NCBI RefSeq assembly: GCF_000024005.1
Contig: NC_013132.1
Coordinates: forward strand, 2,164,001 to 2,228,000
Source of the DNA: Chitinophaga pinensis DSM 2588
Lineage (GTDB): Bacteria; Bacteroidota; Bacteroidia; Chitinophagales; Chitinophagaceae
Length of the DNA: 64,000 nucleotides
Direction: 5' to 3'
In this document: piece by piece, positions 37,222 to 46,311 of the stretch
Position numbering within the stretch: the stretch's first letter is position 1
How the letters are laid out: each line of letters starts with the position of its first letter
Translations under genes and position numbers: made by a program
The notes under the pieces: model-generated
Seen by the model: only the letters and a program-made list of their open reading frames with translations
What the model was told of the DNA's origin: nothing
Database searches by the model: none

Positions 37222-40200
37222 TGCGCTTTTATCTCTACATACTATTCTTTCTCGGATACATGCAGTCATTAAGAGCTGCTGCCCCTGTATCGCTTGCCAA
37301 TCTCCGTTGTGAGATGTTGGTCAACCCACAGGGTATTGATGTCACACATCCCCGCTTTAGCTGGGAAATCAATGCCAGCGGCCGTAATGTGATGCAGGTC
37401 GCTTATCAGATCCAGGTGGCTGCTACACGGGAGAAGCTATTGGCCGATGAGGCAGATCTCTGGAACAGTGGTAAAGTAAGCGCCGGTACCAGTATTCATA
37501 TTCCTTATGAGGGAAATACATTAGAAAGCCGGCAGCATTGTTACTGGCGGGTGCGTGTGTGGACAAATACCGGTGCTACTGAGTGGAGCGAGGTGAATGA
37601 ATGGAGTATGGGTCTGTTGCAAACGACGGATTGGAAAGCCCGTTGGATAGGTGTGGATAAGGCGTTCCCCTGGGACAGTGCGCAATCGAAATTCTCCCGT
37701 TTGTCTGCCAGGTATTACCGGAAGTCCTTTCCTGTAAAACAACCGGTAAAAAGAGCTACGGTGTATATCGCCGGACTCGGACTATATGAGTTATACATCA
37801 ATGGACAACGAACCGGTTCGGCTGTATTGTCACAAGCGCCTACAGACTACAGAAAGTCGGTAAAGTACAATACTTATGACGTTACCACCGCTGTACAACA
37901 GGGAGAAAATGTGATAGGAACGGTATTGGGGAATGGCAGGTATTTCATGATGCGTCAGAATTATAAGCCACATAAGATCACCACATTTGGTTATCCACGT
38001 TTATTGCTGCAACTCGAACTTGAATATGCAGATGGTAAAAAAGAAACCATCATCAGTGATGAAAAATGGAAACTGACTGCGGATGGTCCTGTGCGTACCA
38101 ACAACGAATATGATGGGGAAGAGTATGACGCGAATAAAGAAATGCCGGGATGGAATAAGCAAGGGTTTAATGACCAGCAATGGTTAGCTGCGGCAATTGT
38201 GCCTGCACCAGCAGGTGCGTTACAGGCACAGATGAATGAACCGATGCGTATCGTAAAGAAACTGGCTCCTGTATCTGTTAGAGAAAAATCAGCAGGTGTG
38301 TATATCGTGGATATGGGGCAGAATATGGTAGGGTGGTTGCACATGAAGGTCAATGGCCGACAAGGGCAACAGGTGGTACTACGTTTTGCAGAAACCCTGA
38401 AAAATGATACCGCATTATATGTGGATAACTTGCGTGATGCGAAAGTAACGGATGTCTATACCCTGAAGGGTAAAGGAGCCGAAACCTGGTCGCCTTCATT
38501 TGTGTATCACGGCTTCCGCTATGCAGAGATCAGCGGTTATCCTGGTAAACTGGACATAGCTGATCTTGAAGGACAGGTCATCAGTGATGATCTCAGTGCT
38601 ACAGGCACCTTTGAAACGGCTGATCCAACGATCAATAGTATTTATAAAAACGCTTACTGGGGTATCATCGGTAACTATAAAGGGATGCCAATAGATTGTC
38701 CGCAGAGAAATGAACGGATGCCCTGGCTGGGGGATCGTCCAACGGGTGCTTATGGAGAAAGTTTTCTGTTTGATAATGCAAAGTTGTATGCTAAATGGTT
38801 AGATGACATAGAACAGTCGCAGACTGCCGCCGGAGCCATTCCGGATGTAGCGCCGGCTTACTGGAACTATTATTCGGATAATATGACCTGGCCGGGTACC
38901 TACCTGATGATTGCTGATATGCTGTATCATCAGTATGGTGATCTGCAACCCATCAGAAAGCACTATGCTTCCATGAAGCGCTGGCTGGATTATATGTGTT
39001 CAAAATACCTGGTAGACGGTATTATGACCAAAGATAAATACGGTGATTGGTGCGTACCGCCGGAATCTAAGCAGCTGATTCATTCAAAGGATTCTTCCCG
39101 TATTACGGAAGGGACATTGTTATCCACCGCTTATTACTATCGTTATCTGCAGATGATGAGTCGTTTTGCCAGCTTGTTGGATCAACAGCAGGATGCAGCT
39201 GCTTTCAAAGCCTCCGCTGAGCTTATAAAAACAGCTTTCAACAAGCGTTTCTTCCACAATAGCTATTATGGTAACAATACCGTAACCGCCAATCTCCTGC
39301 CTTTGTCTTTTGACATGGTGCCTGCTGCTGATCGTAAACAGGTATTCACGCACATTGCTGACAGTACGCTGTTGAAATATGGTGGGCATATCAGCACAGG
39401 TGTGATCGGTACGCAATGGCTCATGCGTGGCTTAACAGCTGCTGGCCGTCCTGATCTTGCATATCTCATTGCTGCCGACAGGGATTATCCCGGATGGGGT
39501 TATATGGTTGCAAATGGCGCTACAACGATATGGGAGCTCTGGAATGGCAATACCGCCAATCCGGCGATGAATTCGCATAACCACGTCATGTTACTGGGCG
39601 ATCTGTTGATATGGCTGTATGAAGATATTGCCGGTATTAAAAGCGACGGACCTGCATTTAGTCACCTGATCATGCGTCCTTCGCTGGTACCAGGTATGGA
39701 CTATGCGAATGCCTCTTTTCATTCAATACATGGCATGGTGCGTAGCAGCTGGAGAAAAGCCGTGAATCAATTCAGCTGGAATATCAGTATCCCTGCGAAT
39801 ACGACAGCTACCATTTATGTGCCTGCATATGCGATCAGTGCGGTGAAAGAAAGTGGAATGCCGGTTTCCGGGAATAAGGATATCAGCTTCCTGCGGATGG
39901 AAGATGGTAAGGCGGTATTTAAAATCGGTTCAGGTGATTATACATTCAGCTCCGACCTGCAACAACCCTGGAAGAAAGGCATCGTAGAAGATGAATATAT
40001 TTTTATGGATGCGCCTTTCCCGGAAAGTCATGCGGCTACTATTGCAGAGACAAGTGACGGTCTGGTGGCTGCCTGGTTTGGAGGCACAAAAGAAAGAAAC
40101 CCAGATGTAGGTATATGGGTCAGTCGAAAGGAAGGTAATACATGGACTGCTCCGGTAGAAGTAGCAAATGGTATACTGTCAGATACTTTGCGGGTAGCCT

Positions 40201-40976
40201 GCTGGAATCCGGTATTATACCAGGTGCCTGGTGGTGAATTACACTTATACTATAAAACAGGTACAAAGGTCGCTACCTGGGTAGGTTGGATGCGTACTTC
40301 CAATGATGGCGGAAGGACATGGTCTGCCGCCAAAGCCTTACCGGAAGGTTTCCTTGGTCCGGTAAAGAACAAGCCTGTGCTGCTGGACAACGGTGAATTG
40401 CTTTGTCCGTCCAGTACAGAAGGCAGTGGCTGGAAAGTACATTTTGAATGTACCCCTGATAATGGTAAGACCTGGACCATGAGAGGGCCGATCAATGACG
40501 GTAAGACATTCAATACCATTCAGCCAAGTATTCTGACATATGGTAAAGGGAAACTACAGATACTGTGTCGTAGTAAGGAAGGCTCCGTCGTACAGTCATG
40601 GTCAACCGACAATGGCCGTACCTGGTCGCCCATGTCAGCCACTGAATTGCCTAACAATAACTCCGGTACTGATGCAGTGACACTGAAAGATGGTCGTCAG
40701 CTGATTGTGTATAACCATGTAAAAACACCAAAAGGAAAATCCAAAGGTGCGCGTACACCATTAAATGTTGCGATCTCTGAGGATGGTATACACTGGTCCG
40801 CGGCACTGGTACTGGAAGATTCTCCGGTGAGTCAATATTCTTATCCTTCCGTGATACAGACCGCAGACGGTTATGTACATATTGTATACACCTGGCGCAG
40901 ACAGCGTATCAAACATGTGAAGATCGATCCGCGGGCGCTGGAACTGAAACCTATAAAAAACGAGCAATGGCCATGA
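37221..40976 (+). CDS. Fusion of GH78 alpha-L-rhamnosidase and BNR/sialidase-like propeller
   Basis: A 1251-residue secreted protein; its ATG shares one base with the upstream TAA. Residues about 20-910 are a full GH78 enzyme: Bac_rhamnosid_N 'KRATVYIAGLGLYELYINGQRTGSAVLSQAPTDY', 'VYIVDMGQNMVGWLHMKV', the (alpha/alpha)6 catalytic block 'DCPQRNERMPWLGDRPTGAYGE' and 'WGYMVANGATTIWELWNG'. Residues about 925-1251 are a BNR_2-type six-bladed propeller: 'FPESHAATIAETSDGLVAAWFGGTKERNPDVGIWVSRKEGNTW', 'MRTSNDGGRTWSAAKALP', 'WSTDNGRTWSPM'. GH78 removes alpha-L-rhamnose. The propeller could be a second glycosidase acting on the sugar next to rhamnose. Confidence 0.88.
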   Translation: MRFYLYILFFLGYMQSLRAAAPVSLANLRCEMLVNPQGIDVTHPRFSWEINASGRNVMQVAYQIQVAATREKLLADEADLWNSGKVSAGTSIHIPYEGNTLESRQHCYWRVRVWTNTGATEWSEVNEWSMGLLQTTDWKARWIGVDKAFPWDSAQSKFSRLSARYYRKSFPVKQPVKRATVYIAGLGLYELYINGQRTGSAVLSQAPTDYRKSVKYNTYDVTTAVQQGENVIGTVLGNGRYFMMRQNYKPHKITTFGYPRLLLQLELEYADGKKETIISDEKWKLTADGPVRTNNEYDGEEYDANKEMPGWNKQGFNDQQWLAAAIVPAPAGALQAQMNEPMRIVKKLAPVSVREKSAGVYIVDMGQNMVGWLHMKVNGRQGQQVVLRFAETLKNDTALYVDNLRDAKVTDVYTLKGKGAETWSPSFVYHGFRYAEISGYPGKLDIADLEGQVISDDLSATGTFETADPTINSIYKNAYWGIIGNYKGMPIDCPQRNERMPWLGDRPTGAYGESFLFDNAKLYAKWLDDIEQSQTAAGAIPDVAPAYWNYYSDNMTWPGTYLMIADMLYHQYGDLQPIRKHYASMKRWLDYMCSKYLVDGIMTKDKYGDWCVPPESKQLIHSKDSSRITEGTLLSTAYYYRYLQMMSRFASLLDQQQDAAAFKASAELIKTAFNKRFFHNSYYGNNTVTANLLPLSFDMVPAADRKQVFTHIADSTLLKYGGHISTGVIGTQWLMRGLTAAGRPDLAYLIAADRDYPGWGYMVANGATTIWELWNGNTANPAMNSHNHVMLLGDLLIWLYEDIAGIKSDGPAFSHLIMRPSLVPGMDYANASFHSIHGMVRSSWRKAVNQFSWNISIPANTTATIYVPAYAISAVKESGMPVSGNKDISFLRMEDGKAVFKIGSGDYTFSSDLQQPWKKGIVEDEYIFMDAPFPESHAATIAETSDGLVAAWFGGTKERNPDVGIWVSRKEGNTWTAPVEVANGILSDTLRVACWNPVLYQVPGGELHLYYKTGTKVATWVGWMRTSNDGGRTWSAAKALPEGFLGPVKNKPVLLDNGELLCPSSTEGSGWKVHFECTPDNGKTWTMRGPINDGKTFNTIQPSILTYGKGKLQILCRSKEGSVVQSWSTDNGRTWSPMSATELPNNNSGTDAVTLKDGRQLIVYNHVKTPKGKSKGARTPLNVAISEDGIHWSAALVLEDSPVSQYSYPSVIQTADGYVHIVYTWRRQRIKHVKIDPRALELKPIKNEQWP

Positions 40977-41866
40977 CAGCAACAACAAGCAGAAGACAGT
41001 TCATTGGCAATGCCGCCTTGCTGGCAGGCAGCCTGTTATTGCCTGATATATTGCTGGCGGCGGTAAAAAAAGAACCGCGTTATCGCATTGCAGTATGTGA
41101 CTGGATGATCCTGAAAAGGCAGAAGCTCGGTGCTTTTCAGTTGACCAAGGATATTGGTGCAGATGGTGTGGAAGTGGATATGGGTGGACTGGGTAACCGG
41201 CCCACCTTTGACAGCAAACTGTCTGATCCTGCAGTAATAAAACAATTCCTGGATACCTCCAGGGAGCTGAATGTAGCGATCAGTTCTATTGCCATGTCCG
41301 GTTTTTATGCACAATCATTTGCGGAACGACCTGAATACGAAAAGATGGTGCAGGATTGTATCGATACGATGGTAGCAATGAAAGTGAAGATTGCTTTTCT
41401 TCCTTTGGGTGTTACCGGCGATCTGGTGAAACGTCCGGAGCTGCGTCCTGTTATCATACAACGTTTGAAAACAGTGGCTGTCCAGGCAGAAAAAGCAGGT
41501 GTGGTGATTGGTTTAGAGACAGCCTTACCCGCAGCAGAAGAAGCACAGTTACTCGATGAAGTGGGATCATCTGCTGTCAAAAGTTATTTCAATTTCTCCA
41601 ACGCATTGCAGGCAGGCCGTAACCTGACAGATGAATTGAAGACGCTGGGTGCAAAGCGTATCTGCCAGATCCATTGTACGGATACAGATGGCGTATGGTT
41701 GCAGAACAATACGCGTATCAATATGAAGGAAGTAAAAAAGACATTGGATAAAATGCGCTGGAGCGGATGGCTGGTGATTGAGCGTTCCCGTGATGCCAAT
41801 GACCCTCGTAATGTAAAGAAGAATTTCAGTGCCAATGCGGCTTATCTGAAATCTGTATTCCAGTGA
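40973..41866 (+). CDS. Sugar phosphate isomerase/epimerase-like TIM barrel with Tat-type signal
   Basis: ATG 40973 overlaps the upstream TGA (an ATG at 40967 is also in frame). About 297 residues. The N-terminus 'TTSRRQFIGNAALLAGSLLLP' is a twin-arginine signal, so the folded protein is probably sent to the periplasm. The body is an AP-endonuclease-2/xylose-isomerase-like barrel: 'KDIGADGVEVDMGGLG', 'VGLETALPAAEEAQLLDEV' and 'RICQIHCTDTDGVWL...VKKTLDKMRWSGWLVIERSRD'. His and Glu residues in the last strands could bind a metal. A secreted epimerase or hydroxyacyl-type function in pectin breakdown is possible; the substrate is unknown. Confidence 0.75.
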   Translation: MTATTSRRQFIGNAALLAGSLLLPDILLAAVKKEPRYRIAVCDWMILKRQKLGAFQLTKDIGADGVEVDMGGLGNRPTFDSKLSDPAVIKQFLDTSRELNVAISSIAMSGFYAQSFAERPEYEKMVQDCIDTMVAMKVKIAFLPLGVTGDLVKRPELRPVIIQRLKTVAVQAEKAGVVIGLETALPAAEEAQLLDEVGSSAVKSYFNFSNALQAGRNLTDELKTLGAKRICQIHCTDTDGVWLQNNTRINMKEVKKTLDKMRWSGWLVIERSRDANDPRNVKKNFSANAAYLKSVFQ

Positions 41867-41937
41867 CCACTGACCTTATCTTGTTGTTATTCCAAGCTGG
41901 AAAAAGTTCCATTAGCACAGTCCTCTGATAAATAGTT

Positions 41938-44900
41938 ATGAAAAAGTATTGCTTACTGATCATATTGCTGATAAGTGTATATGCCGGCAAGGCGCAAAAT
42001 CTGGACAGTCTGTTCTGGCAGCCGCCTGCTATGGCCAAACCCTGGGTATTCTGGTACTGGATGCATGCCAGTATATCAAAGGAGGGTATTACAGCCGATC
42101 TGGAAGCAATGAAAGAAGCAGGTATTGGCGGTGCATACCTGATGCCGATCAAGGGGAAAGCCAATCCGCCTTATATCAATCCACCTGTAGAGCAGTTAAG
42201 TCCTGCCTGGTGGGAAATGGTGCGCTTTGCACATAGTGAAGCTGCCCGTCTTGGCTTACAGCTGGGGATGCATTTTAGTGACGGATTTGCGCTTGCAGGA
42301 GGTCCCTGGATCACACCCGCCCAGTCTATGCAGAAAGTGGTATGGTCAGCTACAGCTGTTAAAGGAGGGACTGACTTTAATGAGATACTATCCCAGCCAC
42401 CTGTCAATGAAAAATACTATCGCGATATAGCCGTACTGGCATTTCCTTCGGTAGCTCCGCAGCCACAAACACCAGTGGTGACGACCAGTCTGCCGGGTGT
42501 AGCCGCTCAATTCCTGGCACTGCCGGGTAGTAAGGAAAGTTTTCGCAGTCAGGATCCCTGCTGGATCCAATATGCTTATGAAAAACCCTTTACCTGCTAT
42601 GCGATCACGATCAACACAAATGGTAACAATTACCAGTCGCATCGCCTGCGTATTGCCGTAAGTGACAATGGTGTGGATTTTCGCCCTGCGGGTAAACTGG
42701 AAGCACCTCGCCATGGTTGGCAGGATACCGATGCTCCGGTGACACATGCAATTACACCCGTCACTGCCCGTTACTTCCGTTTTTATTATGATAAAGAAGG
42801 TGCAGAACCAGGGTCAGAAGACCTGGATGCGGCGAAATGGAAACAAAGTCTGAAGGTGGCAGGTATCCTCTTATCTGATCAGCCGCGTATTCATCAGTTT
42901 GAGGGCAAGAGTGGTGCTGTATGGCGTATCAGTCCGTATACCACGACAGCACAATTGCCAGAGAAAGATTGTATTCCCCTGAATAAAATTATTGATCTCA
43001 CGCAGCAACTCGATGCTGGCGGACGTCTGCATTGGAAAGCGCCTGCCGGTAACTGGACGATATTGCGTATCGGTCATACCTCTACCGGACATACCAATGC
43101 AACTGGTGGCGCAGGTAGCGGACTGGAATGTGATAAATTCAGCAGTGCCGCTGTACGAGTACAGTTTGATCACTGGTTTGGAGAGGCGAGACGTAAAATA
43201 GGTCATGCACTGGCGGATACTGTATTGAAAGTATTTCATGTGGATAGCTGGGAATGTGGCAGTCAGAACTGGTCAGCCGGTTTTCGTGATGAATTCCGCC
43301 GTCGACGTGGATATGACCTGTTACGTTATCTACCGGCAATGGCAGGTTATCCGGTACAAAACGCACAAACTGCCGAGACCTTTTTACATGATGTGAGAGC
43401 TACGATCACAGAACTTGTACAACAAAACTTTTATGATACATTGACGGCATTGGCTCACACACATGGCTGTCTGTTTACAGCTGAAAGTGTAGCGCCTGTG
43501 ATGCCGGGAGACGGTATGCAGCATTATCAGTCCGCCGATATACCTATGGGCGAATACTGGCTGCGGAGTCCGACGCATGATAAACCCAATGATATGCTGG
43601 ATGCTATTTCCGGTGCGCATATTTATGGCAAACAGGTTATACAGGCAGAAGCGTTTACAGAACTACGGATGCGCTGGGATGAACATCCGGGTATGCTGAA
43701 GTCACTCGCAGACCGCAATTATGCGCTGGGTATTAACAAACTGGTGTATCATGTTTTCGCACATAATCCCTGGACGGACAGGCAACCGGGAATGACGCTG
43801 GATGGTATCGGGTTATATTTTCAACGTAATCAGACCTGGTGGAAACCAGGAAAGGCCTGGGTTACTTATGCACAGCGGTGTCAGGCTTTATTGCAACAGG
43901 GAAGACCGGTTGCAGATATTGCTGTATTTACAGGAGAAGAGATCCCTCGCAGAGCGATATTACCGGAACGGCTGGTAAATATATTGCCGGGATTGTTTGG
44001 TGATAGTCTGCTGGCTTTTGAATCACAGCGGATGGCCAACACAGGCGGTCCTTTAAGAGAAATGCCTCTAGGCGTTACCGCATCTGCAAATATCACAGAT
44101 CCAGTTAACTGGGTAGATGCCCTACAGGGATATCACTATGACTCATTCAACAAAGATGCCTTACTAAGACTGGCTACTGTTAAAGATGGCAACATTGTAT
44201 TGCCGGGAGGCGCTGTGTACAGGCTGTTAATATTGCCCGGTGTAATGGCCATGTCGCCGGAAGGAAATCTGTTATCCCGTGAGACGGTCTTTCATCTCAG
44301 AAGATTAGTGTCCCAGGGAGGAACGGTGATGGTGAATGGTCCGTTAAGATCACTGGAAGCCCCTGACAGTATGATTGTATTGCAAGGAAAAGATGTATTG
44401 CAGGGACCATGGCGCAATACCTCTTTTGCTGCATTAGGGTTAATGCCTGATCTGCTGGTGAAGGAAACGAGTGGTAACAGGGCCAATGGCATTGCATGGA
44501 CACATCGTACTGCACCTGATTATGATATTTACTTTATCTCCAATCAACAGGAGATAGCGCGTACCATTCAACTGTCCTTCCGTGTCAGTGGTAAACTGCC
44601 TGAAATATGGGATGCCGTTACCGGTGAACAACGTACAGCAACGGACTGGCAAATAGTTGCTGGTCGTACAGAACTGTCTTTACAACTGCCTGCCAGTGGT
44701 TCATTGTTTGTTATTTTCCGCAAACCTACTCCGCAGTCATCCATGCATCATGCGCCTAACTGGCCAGCATTCAATACAATTAATACCCTGAATAATGACT
44801 GGAAAGTCAGTTTTGACAGTGCGGTTGGCGGCCCTTCAGCTCCCGTGGTATTCAATGAACTGAAGGACTGGAGTAAAGATGATAATGACCAGATCCGGTA

Positions 44901-46308
44901 TTATTCCGGTACCGCGTATTATAGAAAGACTTTCAACTGGAACAGGCGGAAACAGGATACTATCTCCCGTGTATTCCTGGATCTGGGCAAGGTGGCTAAT
45001 CTGGCAGCTGTAAAGGTAAATGGGCTTGATTGTGGTATCACCTGGACGCCTCCATATAAAGTCGATATTACCACTGCTATTCGTGAAGGAGACAATGAAC
45101 TGGAAGTAGCTGTGACAAATACCTGGGCGAATCGTCTGATTGGCGATACTGCATTGCCTGTGGATAAACGTATCACCCGTACAACAGCGCCTTTAAAACT
45201 GGATAAGACGCCATTACAGGAAGCTGGTTTACTCGGACCTGTTGTATTGCAACAGGAACGTGTGACGGCAGGTGGAGAAGTGGCGCAATCAGTTATGCAG
45301 CAGGTTTACCAGGAGATAAAAACGCCTTATAAATACGGAATGGTGATGGTGCCTGCAGATGATAGCAAGAAGCTGGATTGTCCGAGTATTTTCAGGAAAG
45401 GCCGCAAGTGGTACATGGTGTATATCATCTATAATGAAGGTCGCGGTTATGAAACCTGGCTGGCAGAAAGTAAGGACCTGTTACACTGGAAGACCAAAGG
45501 CAAAATGATGTCATTTGCAGATAGTTCTACTACCTGGGATGTCAATCAGCGTGCAGGTTATATCTCTTTACAGGATCATGTATGGGGAGGTAATTATAAG
45601 TGGTACTCCTACAAAGGGAAACACTGGATGAGTTATATCGGTGGTGCGCAGCATGGCTATGAACAGGGCTTATTGTCTTTGGGTATTGCCAATACCCGCA
45701 AACGTATTACCCGGGCGCATGAGTGGAAAAGATTAGATAAACCTGCCTTGATGGCGACAGACAGTAACGCAGGCTGGTGGGAGAATAATACTATTTACAA
45801 GAGTTCTGTCATCTGGGATCAGACGAATACCACCGCACATCCTTTTGTGATGTATTACAATGCAAAGGGGGATAGTCTGAAACCTAAACGGGGAAAAGAA
45901 CGTATCGGTATGGCAGTCTCAGACGATATGGAACATTGGAGCAGATATGGTAAAGATCCTGTACTGGATCACTTTACAGGTATCACCGGCGATGCGGTGA
46001 TACAACGTATGGACAATATGTGGATCATGTTTTATTTCGGCGCTTTCTGGAAGAACCGGCCTACTGCCTTTAACCGTTTCGCCTGTTCATATGATCTGGT
46101 GCATTGGAGCGATTGGAATGGCCCGGACCTGATCAATTCTACAGAAGATTATGATGGTCGTTTTGCACATAAATCATTTGTGATCAAATATAAAGGAGTG
46201 GTATATCATTACTACTGCGCGGTGAATCAGAAAGACCAGCGGGGTATTGCGGTAGCCACATCTAAAGACCTTGGAAAAAGTACACTTCATTTCATAAAAG
46301 CTAAATAG
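41938..46308 (+). CDS. Fusion of GH106 alpha-L-rhamnosidase and C-terminal GH43-like propeller
   Basis: A 1456-residue secreted protein (signal '...ISVYAGKA-QNL'). Residues about 20-1115 follow GH106 throughout: 'KPWVFWYWMHASISKEGITADLEAMKEAGIGGAYLMP', 'LQLGMHFSDGFALAGGPWI', 'VFHVDSWECGSQNWSAGFRDEF', and a C-terminal beta-sandwich 'VFLDLGKVANLAAVKVNGLDCGITWTPPYKVDIT'. Residues about 1130-1456 are a five-bladed GH43/GH117-like propeller: 'KLDCPSIFRKGRKWYMVYIIYNEGRGYETWLAESKDLLHW' and 'GITGDAVIQRMDNMWIMFYFG'. GH106 removes alpha-L-rhamnose. The second module would add another exo-activity on the same chain. Confidence 0.87.
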   Translation: MKKYCLLIILLISVYAGKAQNLDSLFWQPPAMAKPWVFWYWMHASISKEGITADLEAMKEAGIGGAYLMPIKGKANPPYINPPVEQLSPAWWEMVRFAHSEAARLGLQLGMHFSDGFALAGGPWITPAQSMQKVVWSATAVKGGTDFNEILSQPPVNEKYYRDIAVLAFPSVAPQPQTPVVTTSLPGVAAQFLALPGSKESFRSQDPCWIQYAYEKPFTCYAITINTNGNNYQSHRLRIAVSDNGVDFRPAGKLEAPRHGWQDTDAPVTHAITPVTARYFRFYYDKEGAEPGSEDLDAAKWKQSLKVAGILLSDQPRIHQFEGKSGAVWRISPYTTTAQLPEKDCIPLNKIIDLTQQLDAGGRLHWKAPAGNWTILRIGHTSTGHTNATGGAGSGLECDKFSSAAVRVQFDHWFGEARRKIGHALADTVLKVFHVDSWECGSQNWSAGFRDEFRRRRGYDLLRYLPAMAGYPVQNAQTAETFLHDVRATITELVQQNFYDTLTALAHTHGCLFTAESVAPVMPGDGMQHYQSADIPMGEYWLRSPTHDKPNDMLDAISGAHIYGKQVIQAEAFTELRMRWDEHPGMLKSLADRNYALGINKLVYHVFAHNPWTDRQPGMTLDGIGLYFQRNQTWWKPGKAWVTYAQRCQALLQQGRPVADIAVFTGEEIPRRAILPERLVNILPGLFGDSLLAFESQRMANTGGPLREMPLGVTASANITDPVNWVDALQGYHYDSFNKDALLRLATVKDGNIVLPGGAVYRLLILPGVMAMSPEGNLLSRETVFHLRRLVSQGGTVMVNGPLRSLEAPDSMIVLQGKDVLQGPWRNTSFAALGLMPDLLVKETSGNRANGIAWTHRTAPDYDIYFISNQQEIARTIQLSFRVSGKLPEIWDAVTGEQRTATDWQIVAGRTELSLQLPASGSLFVIFRKPTPQSSMHHAPNWPAFNTINTLNNDWKVSFDSAVGGPSAPVVFNELKDWSKDDNDQIRYYSGTAYYRKTFNWNRRKQDTISRVFLDLGKVANLAAVKVNGLDCGITWTPPYKVDITTAIREGDNELEVAVTNTWANRLIGDTALPVDKRITRTTAPLKLDKTPLQEAGLLGPVVLQQERVTAGGEVAQSVMQQVYQEIKTPYKYGMVMVPADDSKKLDCPSIFRKGRKWYMVYIIYNEGRGYETWLAESKDLLHWKTKGKMMSFADSSTTWDVNQRAGYISLQDHVWGGNYKWYSYKGKHWMSYIGGAQHGYEQGLLSLGIANTRKRITRAHEWKRLDKPALMATDSNAGWWENNTIYKSSVIWDQTNTTAHPFVMYYNAKGDSLKPKRGKERIGMAVSDDMEHWSRYGKDPVLDHFTGITGDAVIQRMDNMWIMFYFGAFWKNRPTAFNRFACSYDLVHWSDWNGPDLINSTEDYDGRFAHKSFVIKYKGVVYHYYCAVNQKDQRGIAVATSKDLGKSTLHFIKAK

Positions 46309-46311
46309 ATC

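Noticed and set aside
37221..40976. C-terminal module called a true sialidase
   Set aside because: BNR repeats alone do not prove sialidase activity, and a pectin operon makes sialic acid an unlikely substrate.
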